Shown: positions 29,552 to 41,550, numbered from the stretch's first letter. The stretch: 64,000 bases of DNA from Candidatus Aramenus sulfurataquae (GCA_000565255.1 ASRH01000006.1:1-64000), one strand, 5' to 3'. Made by a program: numbers and translations. The notes: generated by a model not told the origin, from the sequence alone.

Positions 29552-30069
29552 ACGAAGTGAAGGTGTACGAAAAGGACCAGAAAGTAAAAATTCACTTTAA
29601 AGTAAATGGCCAAGACGTAGAGTATGAGACTGAGCCAAGGAAGTTGTTAGTCCACGCTTTGAGAGAACTGGGATTCACGGGAGTCCACATAGGTTGCGAC
29701 ACCTCCAACTGCGGCGCATGTACAGTGATAATGAACGGAAAATCCGTGAAGTCTTGCACAGTACTTGCAGTTGAGGCTGACGGCTCCGAGATCCTAACGG
29801 TGGAGGGGCTAGCTAAGGACGGGAAGCTCCACCCCATACAAGAGGCGTTCTGGGAAAAGCACGCACTTCAGTGCGGTTACTGCACCCCAGGGATGATAAT
29901 GGAGGCCTATTGGCTTTTGAAGGAGAAGCCTGACCCAACGGAGGAGGAAATAAGGGAAGGCATCTCTGGCAACCTATGTAGGTGTACTGGGTACCAGAAC
30001 ATAGTTGAGGCCGTTAAGTTAGCATCTCAGAAATTAAGGCTAGGTCAGACTCCCTATCAACGTCAATGA
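29548..30069 (+). CDS. [2Fe-2S] (small) subunit of a molybdenum hydroxylase, CoxS/CutS type
   Basis: 173 residues carrying two [2Fe-2S] clusters. The N-terminal plant-ferredoxin type has four Cys in CDTSNCGAC and SVKSC; the C-terminal helical domain has CGYCTPG and CRCTGY. The flavin and small subunit genes overlap by 4 nt (GTGA). The 3' end overlaps the opposing MobA-like gene by 56 nt. Enzyme substrate (CO, aldehyde, nicotinate and others) is set by the missing large subunit. Confidence 0.92.
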   Translation: MNEVKVYEKDQKVKIHFKVNGQDVEYETEPRKLLVHALRELGFTGVHIGCDTSNCGACTVIMNGKSVKSCTVLAVEADGSEILTVEGLAKDGKLHPIQEAFWEKHALQCGYCTPGMIMEAYWLLKEKPDPTEEEIREGISGNLCRCTGYQNIVEAVKLASQKLRLGQTPYQRQ

Positions 30070-30577
30070 GAACTTCTTTTCCAACCTCAACCTCACAAAC
30101 GTCTTTTCTTTTTGGGAGAATTGCTTTCGCTCCCACGTCTCCCGTTAGCTTAAGCACTTCGTCAAAAAGGGGCTTTCCAAGGAGAACTGGGTTTCCCCAC
30201 TCGCCCTTGTAAGTGGGCACTACAGCACTACAGGAATCGCGGTACGACGAAACTATCTTGGCTGTGAGATCCCTAGTTATGAGGGGCATGTCGCCTAGGA
30301 GTACTAGCAGTGCGTCGTAAGAGTAGAAGAACTGAACGCCCAACTTTAACGATGTGCTTAGCCCCTCTTTCCATCTCGGGTTGTAGATGATAACCTCGTC
30401 CTTCAAGAGCTCTATAACCTCCTTCCAGTACTTCCCTGCTACGATCACCCTTTCCGCGGTAGGCACTGCATCCAATACCCTTAGTATTATTTCCCTTCCC
30501 TTGACCTTTACCGTGAGCTTATTGCCCCCAAACCTCTTCCCTTCTCCAGCAGCTAAAATTACTGAGCCTACCCTCAT
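30014..30577 (-). CDS. MobA/MocA-like molybdenum-cofactor nucleotidyltransferase
   Basis: 188-residue NTP-transferase. The N-terminal loop [13 protein letters not shown] is the NTP-binding signature, followed by a VLLGDMP metal-binding motif and a WGNPVLL segment. These match MocA/MobA proteins that attach CMP or GMP to molybdopterin. The gene is divergent from coxG and runs back over the CoxS gene end, so it sits within the molybdenum-hydroxylase region. ATG 30577 is preferred; the TTG one codon upstream is possible. Confidence 0.85.
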   Translation of the reverse strand: MRVGSVILAAGEGKRFGGNKLTVKVKGREIILRVLDAVPTAERVIVAGKYWKEVIELLKDEVIIYNPRWKEGLSTSLKLGVQFFYSYDALLVLLGDMPLITRDLTAKIVSSYRDSCSAVVPTYKGEWGNPVLLGKPLFDEVLKLTGDVGAKAILPKRKDVCEVEVGKEVLIDVDRESDLALISEMLT

Positions 30578-30610
30578 CAAAAATATATTCTTTAGATACT
30601 ATAAGAGGTT

Positions 30611-31033
30611 ATGAGGTTCCAAGGGGCCATAGAAGTAAAAGCAAGTAAGGCCCAGATTATGGAAATGCTGAAAAACTTAGAAGGCGTAGCCACGTGTTTT
30701 CCTGGAATCAAGGAGGTTAAGAAAGATGGAGAAGAGTACAAGGTAGTTGGTACCGCGGGAATCGGTTTCGTCAAGGGCGAGTACAGGGCTACGGTAAAGT
30801 TCACGAAGTTCACTGAGCACGGGTTAGAACTTTCGGCAAAGGGCACGGGGATGAACAGCAACGTTGACATTCTAGCCCAAGTAAAGGTCTCTGATGGCAA
30901 GATAGAGTACGACGCAGACGTTAAGGTTTCAGGGGTTCTAGCGTCTGTTGGAAGTAGATTGATGGAGCCTGCAGTAAAGAAAATAGTAAACGAACTATTT
31001 GACTGCTTAAAGCAGAGGATTGAGGGAAAATGA
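30611..31033 (+). CDS. CoxG-like SRPBCC protein
   Basis: 140-residue protein of the SRPBCC/START fold related to CoxG, which helps recruit the molybdenum CO dehydrogenase to the membrane. Characteristic parts are the opening FQGAIEVKASKAQIMEMLKN, CFPGIKEVKKDGEEYKVVG and the strand EYRATVKFTKF. It is divergent from the MobA-like gene, with only 33 bp between starts. It ends in an ATGA overlap with a second, related gene, suggesting a heterodimer or tandem duplication. Confidence 0.8.
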   Translation: MRFQGAIEVKASKAQIMEMLKNLEGVATCFPGIKEVKKDGEEYKVVGTAGIGFVKGEYRATVKFTKFTEHGLELSAKGTGMNSNVDILAQVKVSDGKIEYDADVKVSGVLASVGSRLMEPAVKKIVNELFDCLKQRIEGK

Positions 31034-31449
31034 GCGAAGTAATGGGAACTAGGAAGATCAAGGACAAGGACAAGGTCTTGGAGGCACTGAGCGATAAGAA
31101 GACCCTGCTAGGCTGTACGCCAGGGGTTAAGGAGATCGACGGGGATAAGTTCACAGCTCAAGTTAAGGTTGGTCTCCTAAACGTGGAGGTAGAAGGGATC
31201 CTTAAGGATTTCAAGGTTAACGGGAACGAAGTCTCTAACTTACTGGAAGTCACGGGTCCCGGTATCATCGTTGCAATAAGCACCTCGGTGAAGGTATACG
31301 ATGATTACTTAGAGTGGAAGGCATCCTACGACGTCACGGGTCCCCTTGCCAGGGCAATTAGCAACACTATAGATCGTAAGGCAAAGGAGATCGCTACGGA
31401 AATAATAGAGTGCACGCTTTCCTCAGCCGACGTCGGTGACGATTCCTAG
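31030..31449 (+). CDS. Second CoxG-like SRPBCC protein
   Basis: 139 residues with the same layout as the preceding gene (opening helix, CTPGVKEIDGDKFTAQVKVG, beta sheet, C-terminal helix IATEIIECTLS). It starts inside the stop codon of its neighbour (ATGA) and overlaps the opposing GTPase gene by 27 nt at the end. The pair probably arose by duplication and is expected to act with the flavin and Fe-S subunits upstream. Confidence 0.75.
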   Translation: MSEVMGTRKIKDKDKVLEALSDKKTLLGCTPGVKEIDGDKFTAQVKVGLLNVEVEGILKDFKVNGNEVSNLLEVTGPGIIVAISTSVKVYDDYLEWKASYDVTGPLARAISNTIDRKAKEIATEIIECTLSSADVGDDS

Positions 31450-32988
31450 GCCCCTAGTTCTTCCCTCCCTAAATATAAATATCTGGCCCTTCTCGAGGAA
31501 CTCTGGCCTATAAAGGAAGGCTAACTCCACCTCAGCTGTGTCCCCAGATCTCAGAAACCCCTTTGAGATCTTAGTGAACCGAACAGCTTGCCTTATCGTA
31601 TAGAGGTGCACAGTGGCCACGTAACCCTCCTTTATCGTAGTGGGGTGGTGAAGTACTATGACCTTTGCCTTAAATTTGTCCGTAGCCCTTGGCTTTTTCG
31701 TTGTAATTACCATTCCCTTTCTTAGAAGTTCCCTCTCCACTCCCTGTACTGCAAACGTGGCTATGCTACCCGAATCCGCCTTGTCCACGAACACCCTGTT
31801 GACTTGAATGGTCTTCACCCTAGCTTGCACGAAGTCGCCTAGTTTCGTTGGCCCTATAAACACCTCTTGATTCGCCTTGATAGTCCCCCTCACCACAGAT
31901 CCAAGCACAACTGTGCCTACACCTTGCACGTTATATATCTCATCGATGTAAACTAGGGGGTCCTCTGTCGGCTGGAACACCCTTCTAGGAGGTAACATGT
32001 AAAGGAACCTCTTGAGTTTATCTAGACCTAGCCCAGTCACGTTAGACACTAGGAAGATGGGAACTACCCTTCCAGTCCTTATGCCGACTATAGCGTTGAG
32101 TATGTCGTCCTCGTCCTCGACCGTCATGGTGAGCCTGTTTATCCCTGGAATCTTCAACACCTTTTTAATGTCCTCAATTATTCCTTCAACCCTTTCCTTT
32201 GGGAACTTATCGACCTTCGTAATGACAACAAATATGGGGAACATCAGCACAGAAGCCACGGCCAAATGTTCCTTTCCCATGGCACTTAGTCCGTCGTCTG
32301 TCCCAACTACCAACATGACGTAATTTATATCGTATCCCATCAACCCCTTAAGGGTGGTCCTAAGGTACCTCTCGTGTCCACCGAGGTCTATGAGCCTCAC
32401 TATCTTGGTGCTGTTCAACGTTACGTCAGCCTCGTCCAGCGGGTCCCTCAAGGAGTAGTTTGCTACCTCTCCTTTGTCGTTGAAGCCGAGTATCCGTATC
32501 GTTATCGAAGAGGTCCTCCCGCTTATTACCTCGTGTAGATATCTAGCTATAGAGGCCCTAAGGCTGCCGTTTCCATCGTCGAGCTTACCTAAGATCAAGG
32601 TCCCGGTCAACGTGCTCTTGCCAGCGTTTACGTGCCCCATCACAGCTACGTTAACTTGAATCGGTATGTCCTCCTTGTGGACGCGTATCAGTAGCTCTGC
32701 CACATACTTTGACTTCTTTACTTCGATGAACCTCTTGTGTACAACTCTGGCATTTGTCATGCTTGCGATTCTTTCAAGGACGCTTATGGTCTTCTCTATC
32801 TCCTCCATGTTGAGCCCTATCACGTTCCCGTTGTCGCTAACGCCTATTACGTATATTGCCTCTCCTCCTCCCTCCTCAATCCTAAACTTCATCTGAGAGG
32901 CTAGCTGTTGTAACCTATCCTCGGAGACCTCGCTGAGAATAAGCTTATATTCTATCTTCCCAATATCATTCTCCTGTGGATACCTCAT
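31423..32988 (-). CDS. GTPBP1-type translational GTPase
   Basis: 521-residue elongation-factor-like GTPase. G1 is GHVNAGKSTLT, G3 is DLGGHERYL, G4 is TKVDKF, and beta-barrel domains 2 and 3 occupy the C-terminal third (GTVVLGSVVRGTIK and HHPTTIKEGYVATVH). The N-terminal 120 residues carry an archaeal/GTPBP-type extension. It resembles the eukaryotic GTPBP1/2 and archaeal homologues more than EF-1A. Start ATG 32988. Its function in archaea is not established. Confidence 0.88.
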   Translation of the reverse strand: MRYPQENDIGKIEYKLILSEVSEDRLQQLASQMKFRIEEGGGEAIYVIGVSDNGNVIGLNMEEIEKTISVLERIASMTNARVVHKRFIEVKKSKYVAELLIRVHKEDIPIQVNVAVMGHVNAGKSTLTGTLILGKLDDGNGSLRASIARYLHEVISGRTSSITIRILGFNDKGEVANYSLRDPLDEADVTLNSTKIVRLIDLGGHERYLRTTLKGLMGYDINYVMLVVGTDDGLSAMGKEHLAVASVLMFPIFVVITKVDKFPKERVEGIIEDIKKVLKIPGINRLTMTVEDEDDILNAIVGIRTGRVVPIFLVSNVTGLGLDKLKRFLYMLPPRRVFQPTEDPLVYIDEIYNVQGVGTVVLGSVVRGTIKANQEVFIGPTKLGDFVQARVKTIQVNRVFVDKADSGSIATFAVQGVERELLRKGMVITTKKPRATDKFKAKVIVLHHPTTIKEGYVATVHLYTIRQAVRFTKISKGFLRSGDTAEVELAFLYRPEFLEKGQIFIFREGRTRGLGIVTDVG

Positions 32989-33049
32989 CGTTGCACTTAT
33001 CTCAAATTAAATTTACTTGGAACTACCAAATAAACTTTGGTTGATCAAA

Positions 33050-34067
<1,018 letters not shown>

Positions 34068-34107
34068 TTTGGATCACCTAATGTTATCTCATTCAAATCT
34101 ATTAAAA

Positions 34108-34536
34108 TTAATGCACGTTGTGCTCCTGAACCAATTCCACTAGCGTTCCCATGGCGCTCTTGGGGTGGAGGAACGCTACCAGGTGACCTCTAGCGCCCTT
34201 CCTGGGCTCCTTGTCAACTAGCGTCATTCCTTGGTTTTGTAGTTCTTCCAGCGACTTTTTGATGTCTCCTACCTTGAGCGCTACGTGGTGCAACCCTGGA
34301 CCCCTGTTCTTGAGGAACTTCGCGACAGTGTTGTTCATGTCCTCGTGGTTTATTGGCTCCAGAAGCTCAATTGCCGTCTCTCCCTTCTCCCCTACCAGGA
34401 AGGCTACCTTTAATCCCCTGTCCTGCAGGGTCTCCCTGTGAACTACCTTCATTCCGAACTTCTCTTGATAAAGACTAATTGCCTTTTCTATGTCCTCTAC
34501 GGCTATACCAATGTGGTCTATGTTTTCGGTTTGCAT
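34108..34536 (-). CDS. mce: Methylmalonyl-CoA epimerase
   Basis: 142-residue VOC-fold enzyme that interconverts (S)- and (R)-methylmalonyl-CoA. Two beta-alpha-beta modules are visible; metal-ligand regions are DHIGIAVED near the start, GLHHVALKV in the middle and the Glu of LVELVQEH at the C-terminus. It is divergent from the mutase gene, separated by about 88 bp, and the two steps are consecutive in the 3-hydroxypropionate/4-hydroxybutyrate cycle. In Metallosphaera the genes lie side by side in the same way. Confidence 0.93.
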   Translation of the reverse strand: MQTENIDHIGIAVEDIEKAISLYQEKFGMKVVHRETLQDRGLKVAFLVGEKGETAIELLEPINHEDMNNTVAKFLKNRGPGLHHVALKVGDIKKSLEELQNQGMTLVDKEPRKGARGHLVAFLHPKSAMGTLVELVQEHNVH

Positions 34537-34584
34537 GTGATATAAGTTTCATTTAAGTTTATAAATTTGATTAAAAAGCAAAGG

Positions 34585-34592
34585 TTTTATAT
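34585..34592 (+). promoter_or_regulatory. TATA box of methylmalonyl-CoA mutase gene
   Basis: TTTTATAT in the divergent gap between mce and the mutase gene. It predicts transcription from about 34614-34620, after the first possible TTG at 34604, which favours the TTG at 34625 as start codon. Confidence 0.5.
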
Positions 34593-34624
34593 CGTTTAAG
34601 CATTTGTATATTTGGGTATTTATA

Positions 34625-36286
34625 TTGGACGTAGAGGGAAGGGTAAAGGAATGGGAAGAAAAGGTATACAAGGCTTGGGTATCTAAGAGAAAAGAGAGAA
34701 AGCAGAGCTTTATAACCCCCTCTGGCATAACGGTTAAACCCCTCTACACTCCGTTGGACGTCAAAGGGGACTACATGGAAAAGATAGGCCTACCAGGGGA
34801 ATATCCGTTCACCAGGGGAATATACCCCAACATGTACAGGGGGAGGATATGGACAATTAGGCAGTACGCAGGGTTTGGCTCGGCAGAAGACACTAACGCT
34901 AGGTTCAGGAAGCTGATGGAGGCTGGACAGACTGGGCTCAGCATGGCGTTTGACCTCCCAACGCAGTTAGGCCTCGACCCGGACAACGAGCTAGCCTACA
35001 CTGAGGTGGGAGTTGTAGGAGTCTCAATGTTCCACTGGAAAGAAATGGACATTGTGATGAACTCAATACCGTTGGACAAGGTCTCAACCTCGATGACAAT
35101 TAACGCTACTGCGATAGAGCTCCTCTCAATGCTCGTAGCCACTGCAGAGAGCAGGGGCCTAGACAAGAGCGTGCTTGACGGAACGGTACAGAACGACATA
35201 CTTAAGGAGTACATAGCCAGGAAGAACTTCATATACCCGCCAGAGCAATCAATGAGGTACGCCATAGACTTGATCGAGTACTCCTACAAGAACATACCCA
35301 AGTGGCACCCTATAAGCATAAGCGGTTATCACATAAGGGAAGCTGGGGCTGACGCCGTACTAGAAGTGGCCTTCACTCTGGCAGATGGAATAGAGTACGT
35401 GAGGAGGACTGTGGAGAGGGGAATACCAGTGGACGACTTCGCTCCCACGTTGTCCTTCTTCTTCGCGGGTTACACTAACATATTTGAAGAGGTAGCCAAG
35501 TTCAGGGCAGCAAGGAGGATGTGGGCCAAGATAATGAAGGACTGGTTCAACGCTAAGAAAACTGACTCAATGACGCTTAAGTTCCACACCCAGACTGGAG
35601 GCGCTGAGCTAACGGCACAACAGCCTGAGATTAACATAATAAGGACTACTCTACAAGCCCTGGCTGCAGTGCTAGGAGGTACCCAAAGTCTTCACGTGAA
35701 CTCTTACGACGAGGCGTTGGCATTGCCTAGCGAGAAGGCAGCAAAGATAGCCATTAGGGTTCAGCAGATAGTAGCTTACGAGAGCGGAGCGACAGAGACC
35801 GTAGACCCGTTAGGAGGCTCTTACTACATTGAGTGGCTAACCGACGAGATCGAAGAGAGGGCGTGGAAGGTAATACAAAAGATAGAGGAGATGGGGGGCA
35901 TGATGAAGGCAATAGAGAAGGGCTACCCTCAAGCTGAGATCGCCGAGAGCGCCTATAGGTTGCAGAAGAGGATTGAGGAAGGTGACCTAGTGAGGGTAGG
36001 GGTTAACTTAGCCTATGAGAAGGACTGGATAGGCACTACAGAGGTGTTCAGAGTAAACCCAGAGGTCAGGGAGAGGGTATTACAGAGGCTGAAGAAGTAT
36101 AGGTCAGAGAGGGATGAAATAAAAGTGAGAGACGCCTTAAACGAGGTCAGGAAGGCTGCGGAGAACAGCCAAGTCAACATGTTCCCATATATACTGAACG
36201 CAATAAAGGCTGGGGCGACTGTAGGAGAAATAAGCGGTGCCTTGAGGGAGGTCTGGGGCACCTACAAGGAGCCCATAATTTTCTAG
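34625..36286 (+). CDS. Methylmalonyl-CoA mutase, large (catalytic) subunit
   Basis: About 553 residues: the substrate-binding TIM barrel only, as in archaeal mutases with a separate small B12-binding subunit. Visible motifs are FGSAEDTNARF, SMTINATA, the substrate loop LKFHTQTGGAELTAQQP, and VDPLGGSYYIEWLT. The C-terminal DxHxxG cobalamin domain is absent. Start is not certain: TTG 34604 would lie before the predicted transcription start, so I use TTG 34625, which yields LDVEGRVKEW. Its 3' end overlaps the phosphoribosyltransferase gene by 4 nt. Cobalamin-dependent step of CO2 fixation. Confidence 0.9.
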   Translation: MDVEGRVKEWEEKVYKAWVSKRKERKQSFITPSGITVKPLYTPLDVKGDYMEKIGLPGEYPFTRGIYPNMYRGRIWTIRQYAGFGSAEDTNARFRKLMEAGQTGLSMAFDLPTQLGLDPDNELAYTEVGVVGVSMFHWKEMDIVMNSIPLDKVSTSMTINATAIELLSMLVATAESRGLDKSVLDGTVQNDILKEYIARKNFIYPPEQSMRYAIDLIEYSYKNIPKWHPISISGYHIREAGADAVLEVAFTLADGIEYVRRTVERGIPVDDFAPTLSFFFAGYTNIFEEVAKFRAARRMWAKIMKDWFNAKKTDSMTLKFHTQTGGAELTAQQPEINIIRTTLQALAAVLGGTQSLHVNSYDEALALPSEKAAKIAIRVQQIVAYESGATETVDPLGGSYYIEWLTDEIEERAWKVIQKIEEMGGMMKAIEKGYPQAEIAESAYRLQKRIEEGDLVRVGVNLAYEKDWIGTTEVFRVNPEVRERVLQRLKKYRSERDEIKVRDALNEVRKAAENSQVNMFPYILNAIKAGATVGEISGALREVWGTYKEPIIF

Positions 36287-36813
36287 CCCTTAAAGTAAGA
36301 GTGAATCCTAAAGAACTTCTCCTTGTTTTTTACTGGGGCCTCCCTATTTTCCCTCACGACTTCCCACTTGTCCCAAGGGAATATTATCCACTTGTCTATC
36401 TCTTTACTGTAGTAGTCTGGCCTCTTCCTAGACCACGGCTTTACGTAAATCGTGGCCGTCCTCACTTTCGCTGGGTTAAACATGGTGATAACGTTGCTCA
36501 CGGCCTCAAGGGTCTCCCCAGTGTCTGACACGTCGTCAACCACCAATACGTTCTTGTTGTCAAGCTCGTTGACGTACACTGCCCTGATTACAGGCTTCGA
36601 CTCTGTCTTGCCCACACTTCTGTAAAACTTAATGTCTATGTACTTTGTGTTCTTGACGCCCAGGACATCCGAGAAGAGTTTGGCTGGGATCACGCCTCCA
36701 GTTAATATTGCAACTATAACGTCGGGGTAGAAGCGGTCCATGGCTATTTTTTCAGCTATGTTCAAGATGTCGTCCTCTATTTCGTCCCAAGTAGGGACGT
36801 GGTACTCAACCAT
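36283..36813 (-). CDS. Purine phosphoribosyltransferase (Gpt/Hpt-like)
   Basis: 176 residues. The PRPP-binding loop VLVVDDVSDTGETLEAV and the early ILTGGVIPAKLFSDVLG segment place it in the archaeal xanthine-guanine-type phosphoribosyltransferases used for purine salvage. The C-terminal segment WIIFPWDKWEV carries the base-recognition aromatic residues expected there. Its start lies inside the 3' end of the phosphodiesterase-like gene (8-nt overlap), so the two are co-transcribed. Confidence 0.85.
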   Translation of the reverse strand: MVEYHVPTWDEIEDDILNIAEKIAMDRFYPDVIVAILTGGVIPAKLFSDVLGVKNTKYIDIKFYRSVGKTESKPVIRAVYVNELDNKNVLVVDDVSDTGETLEAVSNVITMFNPAKVRTATIYVKPWSRKRPDYYSKEIDKWIIFPWDKWEVVRENREAPVKNKEKFFRIHSYFKG

Positions 36814-37888
36814 TGATTACCACCAGGGGGATTTCAAACTCCTCAGGCAAAAGTCCACCGTGGTGACCTTTTAATTTTCCGTACTCTCCCTTTTCCTTGT
36901 AGTCGTAGATATAGGCCTTGTTGTCCTCTGGAACAGCTACAAAGTCGGGCAACTCCACATTGCCCACCCTGCCCAAGAGCCTAGCCAACTCCTCTCCTTG
37001 GAACACTCTTACGTTGTACTTCCTCGTCAAGTAGGTCTTCAAATCGTACCTGCTCTTGAGAAACAACGCTCTAGAGTCCCCATATGGAGGCAAGTCCAAC
37101 ATCTTCATGAGCTCTGCGTCCTGCTTCACGACGACGTTATCGGAGACCTCCACGTGTCCATGGTCTGCTGTTATCACGAACGTGTAGTTGGGGTGTTTCT
37201 TTGCCAGCTCGTAAAGCGACTCGAATATTTCCCTCGCTGCTTGTAAAGTGGGTTCAGCGTAAGGGCCGTGCTTGTGGGCCAATGTATCCACGTAGGGCAA
37301 GTAGAAGTAAATGAAGTCGTAGTCTCCCTGTAGGCTCTGCGAGAACAAGTAAAGCCCGTCCCACCAGTCAACGTACGGTTTGTGGTCTGTGGTTTTCGCG
37401 TGGGTAGCCCTCGAAAACTCCGTGTCTTCTAACCCTTTCGGGACCACTTCCAGCGTCTTTCTATCAGTTACCTCGCCCAAATACCCCCTAACCTCAGGGA
37501 ATGCCTTTTCAAAGGGCACAGATTCCTTTATTGAGTCCCTTAAGTCCACGGCTGGATGCGTGTATTTCAAGGTGTTTATTATCCCACCGAGCTCCTTAAC
37601 AAACGTGTTGTAGCCTAAGACCCCGTGTTCACCTGGCGTTAACGCAGTGAAAAGCGTTGTGAGAACTGTGGAGGTAGTCGATGGGAACACCGTCTGTATT
37701 TTCCTGGCCTCCCGCTTAACTATGCCTGCCCTCTCCATGATGTTCCAACCAAAGCCGTCCATCAGCACGAGGGCGAGTCTCCTTCCCTGGAGTTGTGTCT
37801 TGCTTATGCAGTTTCTCTTTACTCCTAGGAAGTCAGCCACTCCGCACGCGAGTGAGAAAATGTTGTTTGCATAGTCGGGTAAGATCAT
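36806..37888 (-). CDS. Alkaline phosphatase/nucleotide pyrophosphatase-like protein
   Basis: About 360 residues of the type I phosphodiesterase fold. The first metal Asp is in LVLMDGFGWN, the nucleophile Thr region is VFPSTTSTVLTTLFTAL, the DYDFIYFYLPYVDTLAHKHG segment supplies the second Asp and His, and VITADHGHVE supplies the last ones. The predicted leaderless ATG is 37888: TTATAAAAT (read on plus at 37912-37920) lies about 28 nt before. No clear signal peptide; the gene begins near a small membrane-protein gene transcribed the other way. Confidence 0.8.
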   Translation of the reverse strand: MILPDYANNIFSLACGVADFLGVKRNCISKTQLQGRRLALVLMDGFGWNIMERAGIVKREARKIQTVFPSTTSTVLTTLFTALTPGEHGVLGYNTFVKELGGIINTLKYTHPAVDLRDSIKESVPFEKAFPEVRGYLGEVTDRKTLEVVPKGLEDTEFSRATHAKTTDHKPYVDWWDGLYLFSQSLQGDYDFIYFYLPYVDTLAHKHGPYAEPTLQAAREIFESLYELAKKHPNYTFVITADHGHVEVSDNVVVKQDAELMKMLDLPPYGDSRALFLKSRYDLKTYLTRKYNVRVFQGEELARLLGRVGNVELPDFVAVPEDNKAYIYDYKEKGEYGKLKGHHGGLLPEEFEIPLVVING

Positions 37889-37911
37889 GGGGATAAATGT
37901 TAATATCTGCC

Positions 37912-37920
37912 TTATAAAAT
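37912..37920 (-). promoter_or_regulatory. TATA box of phosphodiesterase-like gene
   Basis: Read on the minus strand as ATTTTATAA, about 28 nt before the ATG at 37888. This supports a leaderless start there. Confidence 0.5.
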
Positions 37921-37927
37921 ATCCCAT

Positions 37928-38035
37928 GTGGCAACTCAGGAAGTATTAGTAATATTCTCTTACTTAGCTATAGGATTTGTATCAATAGCTCTCGCCATGG
38001 CAATGCTTGCGTGGATGGTGGAGAGGAAGGAGTAA
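37928..38035 (+). CDS. 35-residue single-helix membrane microprotein
   Basis: A GTG at 37928 opens 35 codons ending in TAA at 38033-38035. The product is one strong transmembrane helix (VLVIFSYLAIGFVSIALAMA, then MLAWM) with a charged C-terminus VERKE. The last base of its stop is the A of the ATG of the flavoprotein gene (TAATG), so the two are translationally coupled. Length, hydrophobicity and coupling argue for a real protein, perhaps an anchor or subunit for the oxidoreductase. Function unknown. Confidence 0.6.
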   Translation: MATQEVLVIFSYLAIGFVSIALAMAMLAWMVERKE

Positions 38036-39591
38036 TGTACGATGTAGTCATAGTAGGAGGGGGGCACAACGGCCTCGTTGCAGCTTCATACCTAGCTAAG
38101 GCTGGCCTCAAGGTGGGCGTATTTGAGAGGAGGCACATAGTCGGAGGGGCCTCAGTAACCGAGGAGCTGTGGCCCTCCATAAAGGCCTCCACTGGTGCTT
38201 ACGTACTTAGCCTCTTTAGGAGGAGGATAATCGAGGAGTTAGAGCTAGAGAAGTTTGGATTGAAGGTTTACACAAAGGATCCCGGGCTCTTCGTCCCCTT
38301 CGACAACGGGAGGAAGCTTTACGTCTGGAGCGACGTAAAGAGGACCCAGAAGGAAATAGAGAAGTTCTCAAAGAACGACGCCAAAAACTACGAGAAGTGG
38401 GTGAAGTTCTGGGACCCCCTCTATGATATGGCGGACATCCTAATGTTAAGCAGGCCACCGAAGTTGGGAGAGCTGGAGGAGCTAGTCAAGTTGCTTAAGG
38501 CTGTTAACATAGACGAAGAGAGGGCTCTGAACCTGGCAAGGGTGTTTGTGCAAGACGGCAAGTCGTTACTGGACGAGTTCTTTGAGAGCGACGAGGTCAA
38601 GTCTGCCCTCATAGAGGATGCCGTTGTTGGCACATTTGCGTCGCCCTCAATGCCCGGCACCGCTTACGTAATGGCCCACCACGTAATTGGGGAGGTTAAC
38701 GGGATTAAGGGCGCTTGGGGCTACGTGGAGGGAGGAATGGGAGGAGTGACCCAAGCCCTCCTAAGGAGGGCAGTTAGCCTAGGAGTAGACGTGTTCACTG
38801 AGGCTGAAGTGGAGGAGATAAAGGTAGAAAAGGGAAGGGCAAAGGGGATAGTACTGAAGGGAGGAAAGCTAGTAGAGAGTAAAGTTGTAGTGTCAAACGC
38901 CGACCCCAAGACTACCTTCCTCAAGCTAGTTAAGGAAGGGCTGGACGAAGAGTTCGTGAGGAGGGTTAAGTCCCTCAAGACCAAGGGTGTTTCGTTTAAA
39001 CTCGTGGGTTACCTAGAGGAGCTACCTGACTTTGGCAATGGCACTGCCCTTTCGCCGGAACACGTGGCCTCGGAGCTCATAATGCCTAACGTGGATTACA
39101 TAGAGAAGGCCTACGACGACGCAAGGGCTTACGGATACTCCAAGGAGCCGTGGCTCTCCATAAACATACAGTCAAGCATAGACCCCACTGTCGCCCCTCC
39201 AGGAAAGTTCGCCTTCTCAATATTTGGACAGTATCTACCATATTCAAAAGACCTCGACAAGCTCAAGGAGAAGATAGCCGAAATAACCATAGAGAAGATA
39301 GGGGAGTACGCTCCTAACTTCAAACCACTCAAGTACGAGGTGTTAACGCCTTTGGACATAGAAAGGAGGTTTGGGATATGGGAAGGCAATATCTTCCACT
39401 TGGACATGACTCCAGACCAGCTGTTCGCCTTCAGGCCAATGCCCGGCATGAGTGACTACTCTACTCCCATCAAGGGGCTTTACCTTTGCGGTTCAGGTAC
39501 GCATCCAGGGGGAGGAGTTACTGGAGCTCCGGGCTATAACGCGTCGCAGAAGGTACTAGAGGACTTGAAGGCTGGTGTCCTTAAGGACTAG
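38035..39591 (+). CDS. Phytoene-dehydrogenase-like FAD-dependent oxidoreductase
   Basis: About 518 residues, the family of CrtI and PYROXD2. The dinucleotide fold opens VIVGGGHNGLVAASYLA with ERRHIVGGASVTEEL following. A Gly-rich loop WGYVEGGMGGVTQALL in the middle and the C-terminal flavin motif GLYLCGSGTHPGGGVTGAPG complete it. Whether the substrate is an isoprenoid cannot be told; no other carotenoid genes lie here. ATG 38035 couples it to the 35-residue microprotein. Downstream (39592-39741) is a 150-bp gap with a 7-bp inverted repeat (AGGATTC/GAATCCT). Confidence 0.85.
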   Translation: MYDVVIVGGGHNGLVAASYLAKAGLKVGVFERRHIVGGASVTEELWPSIKASTGAYVLSLFRRRIIEELELEKFGLKVYTKDPGLFVPFDNGRKLYVWSDVKRTQKEIEKFSKNDAKNYEKWVKFWDPLYDMADILMLSRPPKLGELEELVKLLKAVNIDEERALNLARVFVQDGKSLLDEFFESDEVKSALIEDAVVGTFASPSMPGTAYVMAHHVIGEVNGIKGAWGYVEGGMGGVTQALLRRAVSLGVDVFTEAEVEEIKVEKGRAKGIVLKGGKLVESKVVVSNADPKTTFLKLVKEGLDEEFVRRVKSLKTKGVSFKLVGYLEELPDFGNGTALSPEHVASELIMPNVDYIEKAYDDARAYGYSKEPWLSINIQSSIDPTVAPPGKFAFSIFGQYLPYSKDLDKLKEKIAEITIEKIGEYAPNFKPLKYEVLTPLDIERRFGIWEGNIFHLDMTPDQLFAFRPMPGMSDYSTPIKGLYLCGSGTHPGGGVTGAPGYNASQKVLEDLKAGVLKD

Positions 39592-39741
39592 GTTGTCCAG
39601 GATTCCAATGACGATATGGTAGGAGAATCCTAGTTAAGGGTAACGGCTTAAATAGCCTTAAACTGAGCTACACTTCCCCGTTGACCTCTTCCGAATATTT
39701 ACTTAAATAGAGCCTATGAGAGAATAATATCTTGAAAACCA

Positions 39742-41550
<1,809 letters not shown>

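Noticed and set aside
35054-35061. GTGATGA inside the methylmalonyl-CoA mutase gene
   Set aside because: No D box at the right distance; it lies deep in a conserved coding region.
39599-39631. Inverted repeat AGGATTC/GAATCCT after the phytoene-dehydrogenase-like gene
   Set aside because: Seven pairs around a 19-nt loop and no T run; could be a terminator or chance. The ATGACGA inside it is not a convincing C box, as the next CTGA is 48 nt away.
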